A program made the translations under genes and the position numbers. From Myroides sp. N17-2 (GTDB lineage: Bacteria > Bacteroidota > Bacteroidia > Flavobacteriales > Flavobacteriaceae): 64,000 nt of DNA. Under the pieces are notes generated by a model. It was not told the DNA's origin. It searched no databases and saw only the letters and a program-made list of their open reading frames with translations. The DNA is taken from assembly GCF_002286775.1 (NCBI RefSeq), contig NZ_NSGJ01000001.1:186001-250000 (forward strand), read 5' to 3'. Below are positions 39,401 through 48,644 of the stretch, in pieces (positions within the stretch are counted from its first letter, which is position 1; the number at the start of each line of letters is the position of its first letter).

Positions 39401-39490
39401 TAGGACAATTATAGGAGAATGATAGGACAATAAGAGGGCATAAAGGCTATTTATCCAAGAATCCTGCTTTTATTCTGCTCTTATTCTTCT
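39401..39490. repeat. Degenerate direct repeats with exact 11-bp period (locus 3)
   Basis: TAGGA begins at 39401, 39412 and 39423, and a weaker GAGGG unit follows at 39434. Then TCCTGCT at 39462, TTCTGCT at 39473 and TTCTTCT at 39484 repeat in the same 11-base step. All is non-coding. Confidence 0.7.
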
Positions 39491-39702
39491 CTAATACAAC
39501 AATTACTTTTAAGTCCAATTGTCATCGACATAAGAAGAAATCTGACTAAAAAAGGAAATATTTCACTCTTTTTGAGCACCTATTTAATTCGCATTCAGCC
39601 ATCAAGCTAGAGTTACAAAGGGCTGAACAGCCTATAAAACTTTCTCAACAATTATATACTTGGCATTCAGATTTTTATATATTAGAAAAGAGGGAATAGT
39701 AT

Positions 39703-39722
39703 GGACGAGTTGCAATTCGTCC
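39703..39722. repeat. 20-bp REP-like palindrome
   Basis: GGACGAGTTG is followed directly by its near-complement CAATTCGTCC; nine of ten positions pair and the remaining one is a G-T. It lies about 50 bases upstream of the DUF6266 gene. A GC-rich island in AT-rich DNA suggests a REP-type palindrome or an operator. Confidence 0.5.
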
Positions 39723-39772
39723 CAACAAAAAACAAGATCACAACATCACGAAAAAACAAAAAAAAATAAGTT

Positions 39773-40909
39773 ATGGCAGAAATCAAACAGGGTATACTAG
39801 GTCCAGTAAATGGCAAAGTAGGAACAGTAGTTGGAGCAACATGGAGAGGAATAAATTACATCCGTGCTAAACCACGTAAGTCAAGAAAAAAACCAACAAT
39901 GAAGCAATTGCTTCAATGGGATAAGATGAGCCTAGTATCAACATTTGCAAGTAAATTCAAGGATTTTGTCAATGCGAATTGTCCTGCTGTACATAATGGT
40001 AAAAAGTGGATTACAGGTAAAGAGCAAATGATCTCTAGACTTATGACGCAAGGCATTAATTTAATTAACGGAGAACAACACATCAAAGTAGAAGAGGCTT
40101 TATTATCTATCGGCAACCTTGCTCCTGCAGTAATCAAAAAGATCAACCGTCTAAAAACAGGCAAGTTTAAAGTACAATGGGAAAATGGGTTGATTAATGC
40201 CCTTACGCTTAATACAGATAAACTAACAATGATGCTGTATAACGAGACCTTGGATCAATTCGTAGCCATATCTGATGTGGGAAATCGCGTAGATAAGTAC
40301 GCTCATTTTAGTCTACCTCCTGATTGGGACAAGGGTACTGTTTACTTTTGGAGTATGTGGAAAGCCGTTGATGGCAGTGTTAATAGTACAAGTTGCTTTC
40401 ACGGAATATTAGAATTAGAAAATATAGAAGAGGAAGCGGAGAACAGAGAACAGGAAGCAGAAAACGGGAAACAGACAGCTGAGAACGAAAACCAGATACT
40501 TTCTGAGGTTATACCTATAGAACAAGCTAGAGATATCTCTCTTAAAAACTTTATAGAAGAAGTGGAATCAAAAACTGAAGTAGAAACTATATCTCCTTTT
40601 ACACCTCCTTTCAAAGAAAATCAGGTAGTTGATCAAGTACATACTGCGGAGCTAAATCCAACTATAGATTCAGAGAAATCTTCAAATAAAAACAACAATA
40701 CCTTACCTCACACTGATACCTCTGAAAAAGAAGGGGAATTGAAGAGGTGGACTCCACCTGGCTATATCCGAAAAGTAAACAAAGAGATTATCAAGCAAGC
40801 TAAAACAGCAGAAAATGAGGAACAAACGGATCAAATGGATGAAAAACTGAATAATGAACCGCGTTCTATTCTAGAGTTTTACACTATAACAGAAGAGCAG
40901 AAGGAATGA
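39773..40909 (+). CDS. DUF6266 family protein with an unusual acidic repeat tail
   Basis: Unknown-function protein. The first 215 residues fit DUF6266: GILGPVNGKVGTVVGATWRGINYIRAKPRKSRK at the start, then a beta-rich part ending FHGILELE. The remaining 160 residues are unlike the family core: a run of imperfect EAEN/QEAEN/TAEN repeats (about 220-246), then a hydrophilic Glu/Lys/Asn-rich region and ELKRWTPPGYIRKVNKEI. No signal peptide or membrane helix is seen. It stands alone after the 1-kb gene-free region. Confidence 0.75.
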   Translation: MAEIKQGILGPVNGKVGTVVGATWRGINYIRAKPRKSRKKPTMKQLLQWDKMSLVSTFASKFKDFVNANCPAVHNGKKWITGKEQMISRLMTQGINLINGEQHIKVEEALLSIGNLAPAVIKKINRLKTGKFKVQWENGLINALTLNTDKLTMMLYNETLDQFVAISDVGNRVDKYAHFSLPPDWDKGTVYFWSMWKAVDGSVNSTSCFHGILELENIEEEAENREQEAENGKQTAENENQILSEVIPIEQARDISLKNFIEEVESKTEVETISPFTPPFKENQVVDQVHTAELNPTIDSEKSSNKNNNTLPHTDTSEKEGELKRWTPPGYIRKVNKEIIKQAKTAENEEQTDQMDEKLNNEPRSILEFYTITEEQKE

Positions 40910-41042
40910 AAAAAACAGAACTTTATAGATGCACTTGCTAAGAGATAAATATATACAACTTTATAAATATGTCGCATTTTTACAATCGTACTATATTCAC
41001 AAGAAATACATTTGTTCTAATTAATAACTTATCTTTATCAAT

Positions 41043-41324
41043 ATGGAAAAATTTGTAGTTGCACAGTTTTATATCAAACCTGAATACATCAATGAATTCA
41101 GAACGCTAACTAGTGAATTAATCAAACACACTAGACTAGAAGCGGGTAATATATCGTATACTTTATATCAAGATGTAGAGGATGATACTCATTTTGTATT
41201 CAATGAGAAATTTAAAGATCAAGCTAGTTTTGATGCTCATACGCAGACATCACATTTTAATACATTTATCAATGCAGTAGGTCATACCTATGCTAAAGAC
41301 CCAATTATCGAAATTATAAAATAA
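41043..41324 (+). CDS. Putative quinol monooxygenase (ABM domain)
   Basis: Small dimeric alpha/beta barrel protein of 93 residues. KFVVAQFYIKPEYINEFRTLTSELIKHTRLEAGNISYTLYQD, FNEKFKDQASFDAHTQTSHFNTF is the usual antibiotic-biosynthesis-monooxygenase pattern with the conserved His residues. It may oxidise quinols or detoxify an electrophile. The AraC gene starts 2 bases after its stop, suggesting paired expression. A TACATTTG -7-like element lies upstream. Confidence 0.85.
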   Translation: MEKFVVAQFYIKPEYINEFRTLTSELIKHTRLEAGNISYTLYQDVEDDTHFVFNEKFKDQASFDAHTQTSHFNTFINAVGHTYAKDPIIEIIK

Positions 41325-41326
41325 CA

Positions 41327-42130
41327 ATGCAATTAACACACCGTAAGCCTATAGCTAATCTATTAGCTTATATCAATAGATATTATTGGGGAAGCTCTAC
41401 TACCTCAGTAGAGACAATTACTATGTTTCCTTTAGTAGCAGGTACAGGTGTCGATGTATATATACATTTCGACACCTCTTTCTCTGTTAATAAACATTCA
41501 TTACCTACCTCTCATATCCTCTGCCCTCGTCAGTATATGGATATTAGTACAGCAGGCAGCATTGATTTTATCGCTATTCGCTTTAACCACGGTGCTTTTA
41601 GACATTTCTGTGACATCAATTTTAACGAGCTAAATAATAACTTTCTAACCGTACAGGACTTGTGGAAAGAAGAGGGCGATATACTCATAGATCAGCTATA
41701 TCACGCTAAAGATACCACTCACAGAGAACAGCTCTTAAATGAGTTCTTTTCCATTCAACTTCTAAAACACCAAAAAAAGAACAGCATTCTAGATCAAGCA
41801 ATGCGTACAATATACACTAATCACGATAACACCTGCATCACTGACATCAGTAAACAGCTTATGATGAGTACACGCCACTTCGAACGCAAGTTTAAAGAAG
41901 AGTTTGGCTTTACTCCTAAGAAGTTTCAAGTAGTAAGTCGATTTGAGAGCACCCTGCGCAAGTTATTTCTATCTACTGATAGCGACTACTTAGCTACTGT
42001 GCTAGACAGTGGGTATTATGACCAGTCTCATTTTATTAAAGACTGTAAGACGTACTCTAACTTATCTCCTACAGAAGTTCTGACACATAAAGAGCATTCG
42101 TTACACTTTTATTTTAAGAGGATAGAGTAG
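41327..42130 (+). CDS. AraC family transcriptional regulator
   Basis: The 267 residues have an N-terminal ligand-type domain (about 1-150) and a C-terminal double helix-turn-helix (about 165-255): CITDISKQLMMSTRHFERKFKEEFGFTPKKFQVVSRF and then DSGYYDQSHFIKDCKTYSNLSPTEVL. It is cotranscribed with the ABM monooxygenase gene, which is probably its target. Confidence 0.9.
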   Translation: MQLTHRKPIANLLAYINRYYWGSSTTSVETITMFPLVAGTGVDVYIHFDTSFSVNKHSLPTSHILCPRQYMDISTAGSIDFIAIRFNHGAFRHFCDINFNELNNNFLTVQDLWKEEGDILIDQLYHAKDTTHREQLLNEFFSIQLLKHQKKNSILDQAMRTIYTNHDNTCITDISKQLMMSTRHFERKFKEEFGFTPKKFQVVSRFESTLRKLFLSTDSDYLATVLDSGYYDQSHFIKDCKTYSNLSPTEVLTHKEHSLHFYFKRIE

Positions 42131-42255
42131 TTTGTAGTATTTATAAATCTTGAAAACGAAAGCTATACACATCTACTTTATATACTATGGAAACAAGCTT
42201 TATGAGATACATAAGTAATCATCTTTTCTATTATTCATAACTTAAATTCATATCT

Positions 42256-42810
42256 TTAATTCACTACATACTTTACTTCTACTTTATCCCCTTCTATCAG
42301 AGGCATACCATTGACACTTGTTAATTGTTCTTGATCTACCTTTTGGCATAATACATTAGCAAAAGCATAGATGGCTACATTCTGTTGCTTATCAGACTTA
42401 TCCCATTCTGTCTCTATTGATATTGACTCACTATTAGTAGTTATATCCATTACTAAATTATACTTCTCACCTGAGATAGATAGTTTCTTTATATCCATGA
42501 CATTGATACTCCATTGTTCTCTCTTAAACTTAAGAAGTACATTATCTCCCTCTACTTCTATCTGCCACTTTCCAGACAGATTCATCTTTACATATAGGGA
42601 AACAATACCATACCCTATACCATAACAGACACCGAAATATCCTATCGCTACTATGCGATGAAGTTCCTTAACTGTAAATACTCCATAAGTACGCTCTATA
42701 ATAAACGAAATAGCGTAGAACGCTAAAAAACTCAATGCTATAGAGACGACAGTCATCCACAGATTACTTAGCTTCTTACTGCCTTTAAATACAAATTCAC
42801 TCTTCTGCAT
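42256..42810 (-). CDS. Membrane protein of unknown function (pair member 2)
   Basis: The 184 residues have two membrane helices (about 17-38 and 50-72), followed by a mostly beta domain of about 110 residues. WQIEVEGDNVLLKFKREQWSINVMDIKKLSISG suggests a PH-like fold as found in bacterial PH-domain membrane proteins. It follows the next gene by 2 bases and has the same layout, but sequence similarity between them is low. Confidence 0.6.
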   Translation of the reverse strand: MQKSEFVFKGSKKLSNLWMTVVSIALSFLAFYAISFIIERTYGVFTVKELHRIVAIGYFGVCYGIGYGIVSLYVKMNLSGKWQIEVEGDNVLLKFKREQWSINVMDIKKLSISGEKYNLVMDITTNSESISIETEWDKSDKQQNVAIYAFANVLCQKVDQEQLTSVNGMPLIEGDKVEVKYVVN

Positions 42811-42812
42811 AA

Positions 42813-43379
42813 CTATGATTTTAACTTATATGTCCTTACGAACTTATTAGTACCTCCATTCTGTTTCACACTGTACTCCTCCATACGCAGTCTAGCTCTA
42901 ATGACTTGATGAAATTCGTCTGATAACATCGTTTTTTCTTTGCTATAATCCATCACTAAGCTATAATTACCTTTAGTCGTATAAAAATAGTAAGTAGATA
43001 CCCTCATTATAGCATCCCCGCCTTCATACTTATCCACTGCCACGTCCACTTTAGTCACGTCTTCATAGCGCATACTTAATACTTTATCGACTCTATAAAA
43101 AGAGATCGTTTGATCCCCTGCTACGACCTGTTTTAACTTAATCTGCGGAAACAACCACTTACTAGCTAGCAAAAAAACAACTACCAAATATGGCAATAAA
43201 AACAACATCAATACCCAATTATAGTAATCCCCTAAATCCATATCATCTAAAATATACTCGCACACCCCTATTATGTACAACAGTGTAACTAGCATCACGC
43301 CAACTATTAACCCTAAAATTCCAATAACGGTGCTTTTATAAAATAGATAATCTACTTTAAAACTTTTATTCTCTTCCAT
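42813..43379 (-). CDS. Membrane protein of unknown function (pair member 1)
   Basis: The 188 residues have two membrane helices (about 14-38 and 50-72) and a C-terminal beta-rich domain: VVAGDQTISFYRVDKVLSMRYEDVTKVDVAVDKYEGG. This could be PH-like. It forms a two-gene operon with the gene at 42256. Confidence 0.6.
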   Translation of the reverse strand: MEENKSFKVDYLFYKSTVIGILGLIVGVMLVTLLYIIGVCEYILDDMDLGDYYNWVLMLFLLPYLVVVFLLASKWLFPQIKLKQVVAGDQTISFYRVDKVLSMRYEDVTKVDVAVDKYEGGDAIMRVSTYYFYTTKGNYSLVMDYSKEKTMLSDEFHQVIRARLRMEEYSVKQNGGTNKFVRTYKLKS

Positions 43380-43686
43380 TTCAGATATAAATTATTATTC
43401 ACTAATAAATTGTGGCGATAGATAGCCAACAATATCAAATTACGTAAAATCATTTTAACAAATAGCAGTATAAATTAACAACATATATCGCAAATAAACA
43501 ATATCACAATTCAAAGAATACTACACCTTTTACTTTCTATATTATTAACAAAATTCACTAATTACAGATTCCTTTACGCTGATAACTAACAACAAAATAC
43601 CACCTACTTTTTACTCGCTGTCATCTTGTCAGTTAGTGAAAAAAAAGTATCTTTGTAGCTTAAAGTAAAACACCCTTAAGTATCTT
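43380..43686. other. Divergent AT-rich intergenic region before miaB
   Basis: No reading frame or repeat was seen. It holds the miaB promoter at 43626-43655 and presumably that of the leftward membrane protein pair. Confidence 0.6.
43626..43655 (+). promoter_or_regulatory. Promoter of the miaB operon
   Basis: TTG at 43626-43628 and TATCTTTG at 43648-43655 are separated by exactly 19 bases, a full match to the flavobacterial consensus, 31 bases before the miaB ATG. Confidence 0.85.
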
Positions 43687-45135
43687 ATGGAAAAGGTAAT
43701 TGACGAAAATAAACAAGGTACAAGCTTACAATTAGAACAAAAGCAAGACAACAAGAAGAAGCTATTCATCGAGAGCTACGGTTGTCAAATGAATTTCTCT
43801 GACAGTGAGATTGTAGCTTCTATCCTATCTAACGAAGGATATAATACAACTGATAAACTAGAAGAGGCTGATTTAGTATTAGTAAATACATGTTCGATCA
43901 GAGATAAAGCAGAACAAACTGTGCGTAAACGCCTTACTCAGTACAACCAAATGAAGACTAAGAATCCTGGGATGAAAGTTGGAGTTCTTGGATGTATGGC
44001 TGAGCGTTTAAAAGCTAAATTCTTAGAAGAGGAAAAAATCGTGGACATGGTAGTTGGTCCAGATGCATATAAAGATCTTCCTAACTTACTGAAAGATGTA
44101 GAAGAAGGTAGAGATGCTATTAATGTAATCTTGTCTAAAGACGAGACTTATGGTGATATCTCTCCTGTACGTCTTCAGAGTAATGGGGTAACGGCATTCG
44201 TATCTATTACTAGAGGATGTGATAATATGTGTACATTCTGTGTAGTACCATTCACTAGAGGTCGTGAACGTAGTCGTGATCCACAGAGTATCATTGAAGA
44301 GATTAGAGATTTAAAAGAACGCGGATTTAAAGAGGTAACTTTATTAGGTCAGAACGTAGATAGCTTTGTATGGTTCGGTGGAGGTCTTAAGAAAGACTTC
44401 GAGAAAGCTACTGAGATGCAAAAAGCAACTGCAGTGGACTTCGCTCAGCTATTAGATCAATGTGCTACTATGTTCCCTAAGATGAGATTCCGTTTCTCTA
44501 CATCTAATCCACAAGATATGCATATCGAAGTGATCGAGATGGTAGCTAAGCACGACAATATCTGTAACTACATCCACTTACCAGTACAGTCTGGAAGTAC
44601 ACGTATCTTACAAGAGATGAATCGTCAGCATACTAGAGAAGAATATATCGCATTAGTAGATAAGATTTATGAACTAATTCCAGATATTTCGTTATCACAG
44701 GATATCATCACTGGTTTCCCTACGGAGACAGAAGAGGATCACCAAGATACATTATCTCTTATAGAGCACGTAAGATATGACTTCGGTTATATGTTCGCTT
44801 ACTCAGAGAGACCAGGTACACTAGCTGCTCGTAAATTAGAGGATGATGTACCAGAAGAAGTTAAAAAACGTCGTCTAAGTGAGATTATAGATGTACAACG
44901 TGCTATCGGTCTTGAACGTATGGAACGTTTCTTAGGTCTAACAGTAGAGGTACTAATAGAAAAAACCTCTAAGCGTAATGAAGAAGAATGGTCTGGGCGT
45001 AACTCTCAGAACACTACTGTTATTTTCCCTAAAGAAAATTATAAAGTAGGTGACTTCGTCATGGTAGAAATCACTGACTGTACATCAGCTACACTTATTG
45101 GTAAGCCTGTAGGATACTCTTCTATGCAAGAGTAA
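43687..45135 (+). CDS. miaB: tRNA-2-methylthio-N6-dimethylallyladenosine synthase
   Basis: Radical SAM methylthiotransferase that modifies A37 of tRNAs reading UNN codons. The 482 residues have the N-terminal domain with [23 protein letters not shown] and GCMAER cysteines for the auxiliary cluster, then the radical SAM motif CDNMCTFC, and a TRAM domain near the end. It heads a rightward operon with the sigma-54 activator, lptE, the TPR-like gene and secG. Confidence 0.97.
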   Translation: MEKVIDENKQGTSLQLEQKQDNKKKLFIESYGCQMNFSDSEIVASILSNEGYNTTDKLEEADLVLVNTCSIRDKAEQTVRKRLTQYNQMKTKNPGMKVGVLGCMAERLKAKFLEEEKIVDMVVGPDAYKDLPNLLKDVEEGRDAINVILSKDETYGDISPVRLQSNGVTAFVSITRGCDNMCTFCVVPFTRGRERSRDPQSIIEEIRDLKERGFKEVTLLGQNVDSFVWFGGGLKKDFEKATEMQKATAVDFAQLLDQCATMFPKMRFRFSTSNPQDMHIEVIEMVAKHDNICNYIHLPVQSGSTRILQEMNRQHTREEYIALVDKIYELIPDISLSQDIITGFPTETEEDHQDTLSLIEHVRYDFGYMFAYSERPGTLAARKLEDDVPEEVKKRRLSEIIDVQRAIGLERMERFLGLTVEVLIEKTSKRNEEEWSGRNSQNTTVIFPKENYKVGDFVMVEITDCTSATLIGKPVGYSSMQE

Positions 45136-45158
45136 ATAGCAATATTTAAAATAAAAAA

Positions 45159-46448
45159 ATGGAAAACCTTCAAGTTATAAAACAACGCTTCGAGATTATC
45201 GGTAATGACGTGAAACTAAATCGCGCATTAGAGAAAGCTATACAGGTAGCTCCTACTGATATATCAGTATTAGTCACTGGAGAGAGTGGTGTAGGTAAAG
45301 AAAGTATTCCTAAAATCATACATTCACTATCACATCGCAAACACGGTAAGTTTATCGCTGTTAACTGTGGTGCTATTCCAGAAGGGACGATAGATAGTGA
45401 ACTATTCGGACACGAAAAAGGAGCTTTTACGGGTGCTATAGGTACCCGTGAAGGTTACTTCGAAGAAGCTGACGGAGGAACTATCTTCTTAGATGAAGTA
45501 GGTGAACTTCCATTAACTACACAGGTAAGATTATTACGTGTATTAGAAAACGGAGAGTTTATTAAAGTTGGTTCTTCTAAAGTTCAGAAGACAGATATCC
45601 GCATCATCGCAGCTACTAATGTCAATATGGTAGATGCGATTAATAAAGGTAAATTTAGAGAAGATTTATACTACAGACTAAGCACAGTAGAGATACTATT
45701 ACCCCCTCTTAGAGAACGTGGTGAAGATATCCACTTACTGTTTAGAAAGTTTGCTTCTGACTTTTCACATAAATATAAGATGCCACCGATCAAGCTAGAG
45801 CCAGATGCAGCATCTTATCTAATGCGATATAGTTGGTATGGTAATATCCGTCAACTGCGCAATGTCGCTGAACAGATATCTGTATTAGAAACAAATAGAG
45901 AGATTTCTTTATCTATATTACAAGGATACTTGCCTAATCACGATAGACAACTGCCGTCTGTGATAAACACACCTAAGTCTGATTCGGATTTTAGCACTGA
46001 ACGAGAGATACTATACAAAGTATTGTTTGATATGAAAAGTGATCTAACAGATCTAAAGAAACTGACATTAGAACTATTACAACATGACAAAGGTACTGTG
46101 TCAGAATCTAACAAGACCTTGATTCAAAAAATCTATGGTACGAAGAAAGCTGAATTACCTGAATTAATGACTCCACCAACAGCTGATCTTGATATTATCC
46201 AAATGGAAAGTCATTTATCTACAGCTAATAACCTCATGTTCCATGATACAGTAGATGATGATGAAGATACTTCTACATATCTTGAAGCAGAGACAGTAGA
46301 TGATGAACCTCTAAATTTAGAGAATCAAGAGATCAAGCTTATTAAGCGAGCATTAGAAAGACACAGTGGTAAGCGTAAAGCGGCTGCTAAAGAATTAAAT
46401 ATATCAGAGAGAACACTGTATAGAAAGATAAAACAATACGACTTATAG
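45159..46448 (+). CDS. Sigma-54 interacting transcriptional activator without receiver domain
   Basis: The 429 residues begin almost at once with the AAA+ domain: Walker A GESGVGKE (41-48), GAFTGA loop (88-93) for contacting sigma-54, Walker B GGTIFLDEVGEL and the R-finger region. There is no N-terminal receiver, PAS or GAF domain, so regulation must come from another protein or from its level. The C-terminus has a Fis-type helix-turn-helix (about 395-429, AAAKELNISERTLYRKIKQ). A middle region (about 270-380) is poorly conserved. lptE follows after 2 bases. Confidence 0.93.
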   Translation: MENLQVIKQRFEIIGNDVKLNRALEKAIQVAPTDISVLVTGESGVGKESIPKIIHSLSHRKHGKFIAVNCGAIPEGTIDSELFGHEKGAFTGAIGTREGYFEEADGGTIFLDEVGELPLTTQVRLLRVLENGEFIKVGSSKVQKTDIRIIAATNVNMVDAINKGKFREDLYYRLSTVEILLPPLRERGEDIHLLFRKFASDFSHKYKMPPIKLEPDAASYLMRYSWYGNIRQLRNVAEQISVLETNREISLSILQGYLPNHDRQLPSVINTPKSDSDFSTEREILYKVLFDMKSDLTDLKKLTLELLQHDKGTVSESNKTLIQKIYGTKKAELPELMTPPTADLDIIQMESHLSTANNLMFHDTVDDDEDTSTYLEAETVDDEPLNLENQEIKLIKRALERHSGKRKAAAKELNISERTLYRKIKQYDL

Positions 46449-46450
46449 TT

Positions 46451-46954
46451 ATGAGAATCAAACATTTATTTGCAGTATTATTTATAGCACTATTTTTTAA
46501 TAGCTGTAAATATTATAACTTTACAGGAACAGGTAAAATTAATGCAGACTCTTTTCAGGTTAATTCATTTCAAAACAATGCTCCATTAGTAGAGCCAGGT
46601 ATTGAAAGAACGTTTACTACTAGTCTACAAGATTTGATTCAAAACCAAACTAGTTTAAGTCTTACGAATACAGATGCAGATTTAATCTACGAAGGAGAAA
46701 TAGTAGAGTACCGTATTAGCCCAATGACAGCTACAGCTGATCAAAGAGCTGCTCAAAACAGACTGTATGTCGCAGTAAACGTAAGGTTCTTTAATAAGAA
46801 AAAACCTGATGAAGACTTCGAGAAGAGATTTTCATTTTACTATGACTACGATGCGAATACACAATTAATGGGAGCTAGTCTTAATACAGCTATTGAGACT
46901 ATCTATGAGCGCATCACACAAGATGTATTCAATGAATCTCTTGCTAAATGGTAA
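46451..46954 (+). CDS. lptE: LPS assembly lipoprotein LptE family
   Basis: Outer membrane lipoprotein of 167 residues, partner of LptD in inserting LPS. MRIKHLFAVLFIALFFNSC is the lipoprotein signal with Cys19. KYYNFTGTGKINADSFQVNSFQNNAPLVEPG and the YRISPMTATADQRAAQNRLYVAVNVRF stretch are typical of Bacteroidota LptE. Confidence 0.88.
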   Translation: MRIKHLFAVLFIALFFNSCKYYNFTGTGKINADSFQVNSFQNNAPLVEPGIERTFTTSLQDLIQNQTSLSLTNTDADLIYEGEIVEYRISPMTATADQRAAQNRLYVAVNVRFFNKKKPDEDFEKRFSFYYDYDANTQLMGASLNTAIETIYERITQDVFNESLAKW

Positions 46955-46974
46955 TTATTTAAAAACAAATCAAC

Positions 46975-48114
46975 TTGACTCTAAACGAATTAGACATATT
47001 ACTTCGCCAACCTCAGCTTATAAAAGGAGATGAGAGCACTCAGCTAAAGGCTATTATAGACCAGTATCCGTACTTTCAGTCTGTGAGAAGTCTTTATCTA
47101 AAAAGCTTATATGCAAACAAAAGTTATGTCTATAACCAAGAGTTAAAGACTACTGCTGCACATACACTTGATAGAGATATTCTGTTTGATTTTATTATCT
47201 CACCAGACTTTATTACTTATCAACCTTTACAGATTAAGACTGAAGAAATAGTAGTCTCTAAAGAAGTAGCATTAGAAGAAATAATTACTACAGAAACTCA
47301 AATAACTACTAATGAGAATATACCGTTAGAGCCATCAAGTTTCGCACATTTACAAGAAGATAATATAGTAATAGAAGAATCTAGTACGATAGACAACACT
47401 ACAGTAGAAGAGGTTATTATAGAGGAGCCTATAGTCATAGAAAAAGAAGTATTAGTAGAAGAAATAGAGCTAGAAGAAGATCCTAAAAAGGAAATTGCTG
47501 AACCAAAACTAACTTCAACTGCTATTAAAAGTCTTTTACAATCTATAACAATACACGAGAATCAACAGTTATATCCGCCTATTAAAGAAGAAGTATCTGA
47601 TACACCTACAGCTATAACTCAAGACAATACGACTACTTCTGTAAGTGAAGATGCGGAACAGACAAAGGTCGAAATAACCTTATTAGAAGAGAAACTAGAG
47701 ATAGGAGCTCCTTTAAACTTCGATGATAAAGAGAAAATGTCTTTCGCTGAGTGGCTACAATTATCTAAGATTAAGCCTATAGACAGAGAAAATGATTCTA
47801 TTTTAACAGAATCTGAGCAAAATGCAGATATTGAAAAACAAAAAAAAATAGAATTAATAGATAAATTTATAGAAACAAATCCAAAGATAGTTCCTACTAA
47901 GAAACCCACTGTAATCCCAGTAAACATCGACACTTCAGTGCAAGAGAACAGTAGTTTAATGACAGAGACTTTAGCTAAAATTTACTTGGAGCAAAAGAAA
48001 TATCAGAAAGCGATACAAGCATATGAAATATTAATTTTGAAATATCCAGAAAAAAGTAGTTTCTTTGCAGACCAAATATCAGATATAAAAGCGTTACAAC
48101 AACATAATAGTTAA
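46975..48114 (+). CDS. TPR-like protein of unknown function, TTG start
   Basis: The 379 residues start MTLNELDILLRQPQLI, matching flavobacterial homologues as I recall them; the codon is TTG at 46975 and no ATG fits nearby. A helical first part (about 1-80) is followed by a long acidic, Glu/Thr/Ile-rich low-complexity region (about 85-330) and a final TPR-like pair of helices (LAKIYLEQKKYQKAIQAYEILILKYPEKSSFFADQI). Probably a scaffold; the function is unknown. It sits between lptE and secG. Confidence 0.8.
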   Translation: MTLNELDILLRQPQLIKGDESTQLKAIIDQYPYFQSVRSLYLKSLYANKSYVYNQELKTTAAHTLDRDILFDFIISPDFITYQPLQIKTEEIVVSKEVALEEIITTETQITTNENIPLEPSSFAHLQEDNIVIEESSTIDNTTVEEVIIEEPIVIEKEVLVEEIELEEDPKKEIAEPKLTSTAIKSLLQSITIHENQQLYPPIKEEVSDTPTAITQDNTTTSVSEDAEQTKVEITLLEEKLEIGAPLNFDDKEKMSFAEWLQLSKIKPIDRENDSILTESEQNADIEKQKKIELIDKFIETNPKIVPTKKPTVIPVNIDTSVQENSSLMTETLAKIYLEQKKYQKAIQAYEILILKYPEKSSFFADQISDIKALQQHNS

Positions 48115-48119
48115 TCACC

Positions 48120-48494
48120 ATGAACACATTTACAATATTTTTAATCTTAATCGCAATTGTATGTTTTTTACTTATCGTAGTAATTATGGTACAGAATCCT
48201 AAAGGTGGAGGTTTAGACTCATCTTTCGGTGGATCTACAGTAGCAGGAGGGGTTAAAAACACAAATGATTTCTTAGATAAAAGTACTTGGACATTAGGTG
48301 CAGCATTAATCGTATTAATTCTATTATCATCTACTAGTTTCAATGGTGGAGCTGCAGGAGATTCTAAATTATTAGATCCAAACGCAGTACCAGTTCAACC
48401 ATTACCAACAGAAGTACCTGCAAAACAAGATGCTCCTGTGACAACAACGGAGACAACAACTCCAACTGAAGAAACTCAAAATCAAGCTGAATAA
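48120..48494 (+). CDS. secG: Preprotein translocase subunit SecG
   Basis: Inner membrane accessory subunit of SecYEG. The 124 residues have two membrane helices (about 4-24 and 57-75) around the conserved VMVQNPKGGGLDSSFGG loop. The C-terminal tail is Pro/Thr/Glu-rich, longer than in enterobacteria. Last gene of the miaB operon, followed by a terminator. Confidence 0.95.
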   Translation: MNTFTIFLILIAIVCFLLIVVIMVQNPKGGGLDSSFGGSTVAGGVKNTNDFLDKSTWTLGAALIVLILLSSTSFNGGAAGDSKLLDPNAVPVQPLPTEVPAKQDAPVTTTETTTPTEETQNQAE

Positions 48495-48518
48495 GTTTAG
48501 CTTTAACAAATACACGAA

Positions 48519-48549
48519 ATGCCGGCTGTCAAGCTGGCATTTTTTTTTG
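48519..48549 (+). terminator. Terminator of the miaB-secG operon
   Basis: Stem ATGCCGGCT/AGCTGGCAT (one G-T pair) with nine T after it, starting 25 bases past secG. Confidence 0.85.
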
Positions 48550-48554
48550 TCTAT

Positions 48555-48591
48555 ATTGTCACTTTTTTGCTTTGGCACACTTTATGACAAT
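48555..48591 (+). promoter_or_regulatory. Candidate control region of groESL
   Basis: ATTGTCA at 48555-48561 and TGACAAT at 48585-48591 form an inverted repeat. Between them TTGGCAC resembles a sigma-54 -24 element, but the -12 part (ATGAC in place of TTGCA) is poor. No CIRCE element or TAnnTTTG box is seen before groES. Confidence 0.35.
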
Positions 48592-48644
48592 TCATTATCT
48601 ATAATAATTAAAAATAATAATTCAATTTCATAAACTATAAAACT

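Larger units (their letters stand above)
38732..39772. other. Gene-free 1-kb intergenic region
   Basis: No convincing reading frame on either strand. The region is very AT-rich and separates the leftward topA from the rightward DUF6266 gene. An inverted repeat CACGCATA...TATGCGTG lies at 38818-38857 with a 24-base spacer. The 11-bp-periodic repeats at 39401-39490 and the palindrome at 39703-39722 are listed separately. I see no known RNA gene. Confidence 0.6.

Noticed and set aside
39773..40909. Prophage structural gene
   Set aside because: No other phage gene lies nearby, and DUF6266 proteins are widespread in Bacteroidota chromosomes.
48495..48644. CIRCE operator or HrcA control of groESL
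   Set aside because: The TTAGCACTC-N9-GAGTGCTAA inverted repeat is absent from the region.
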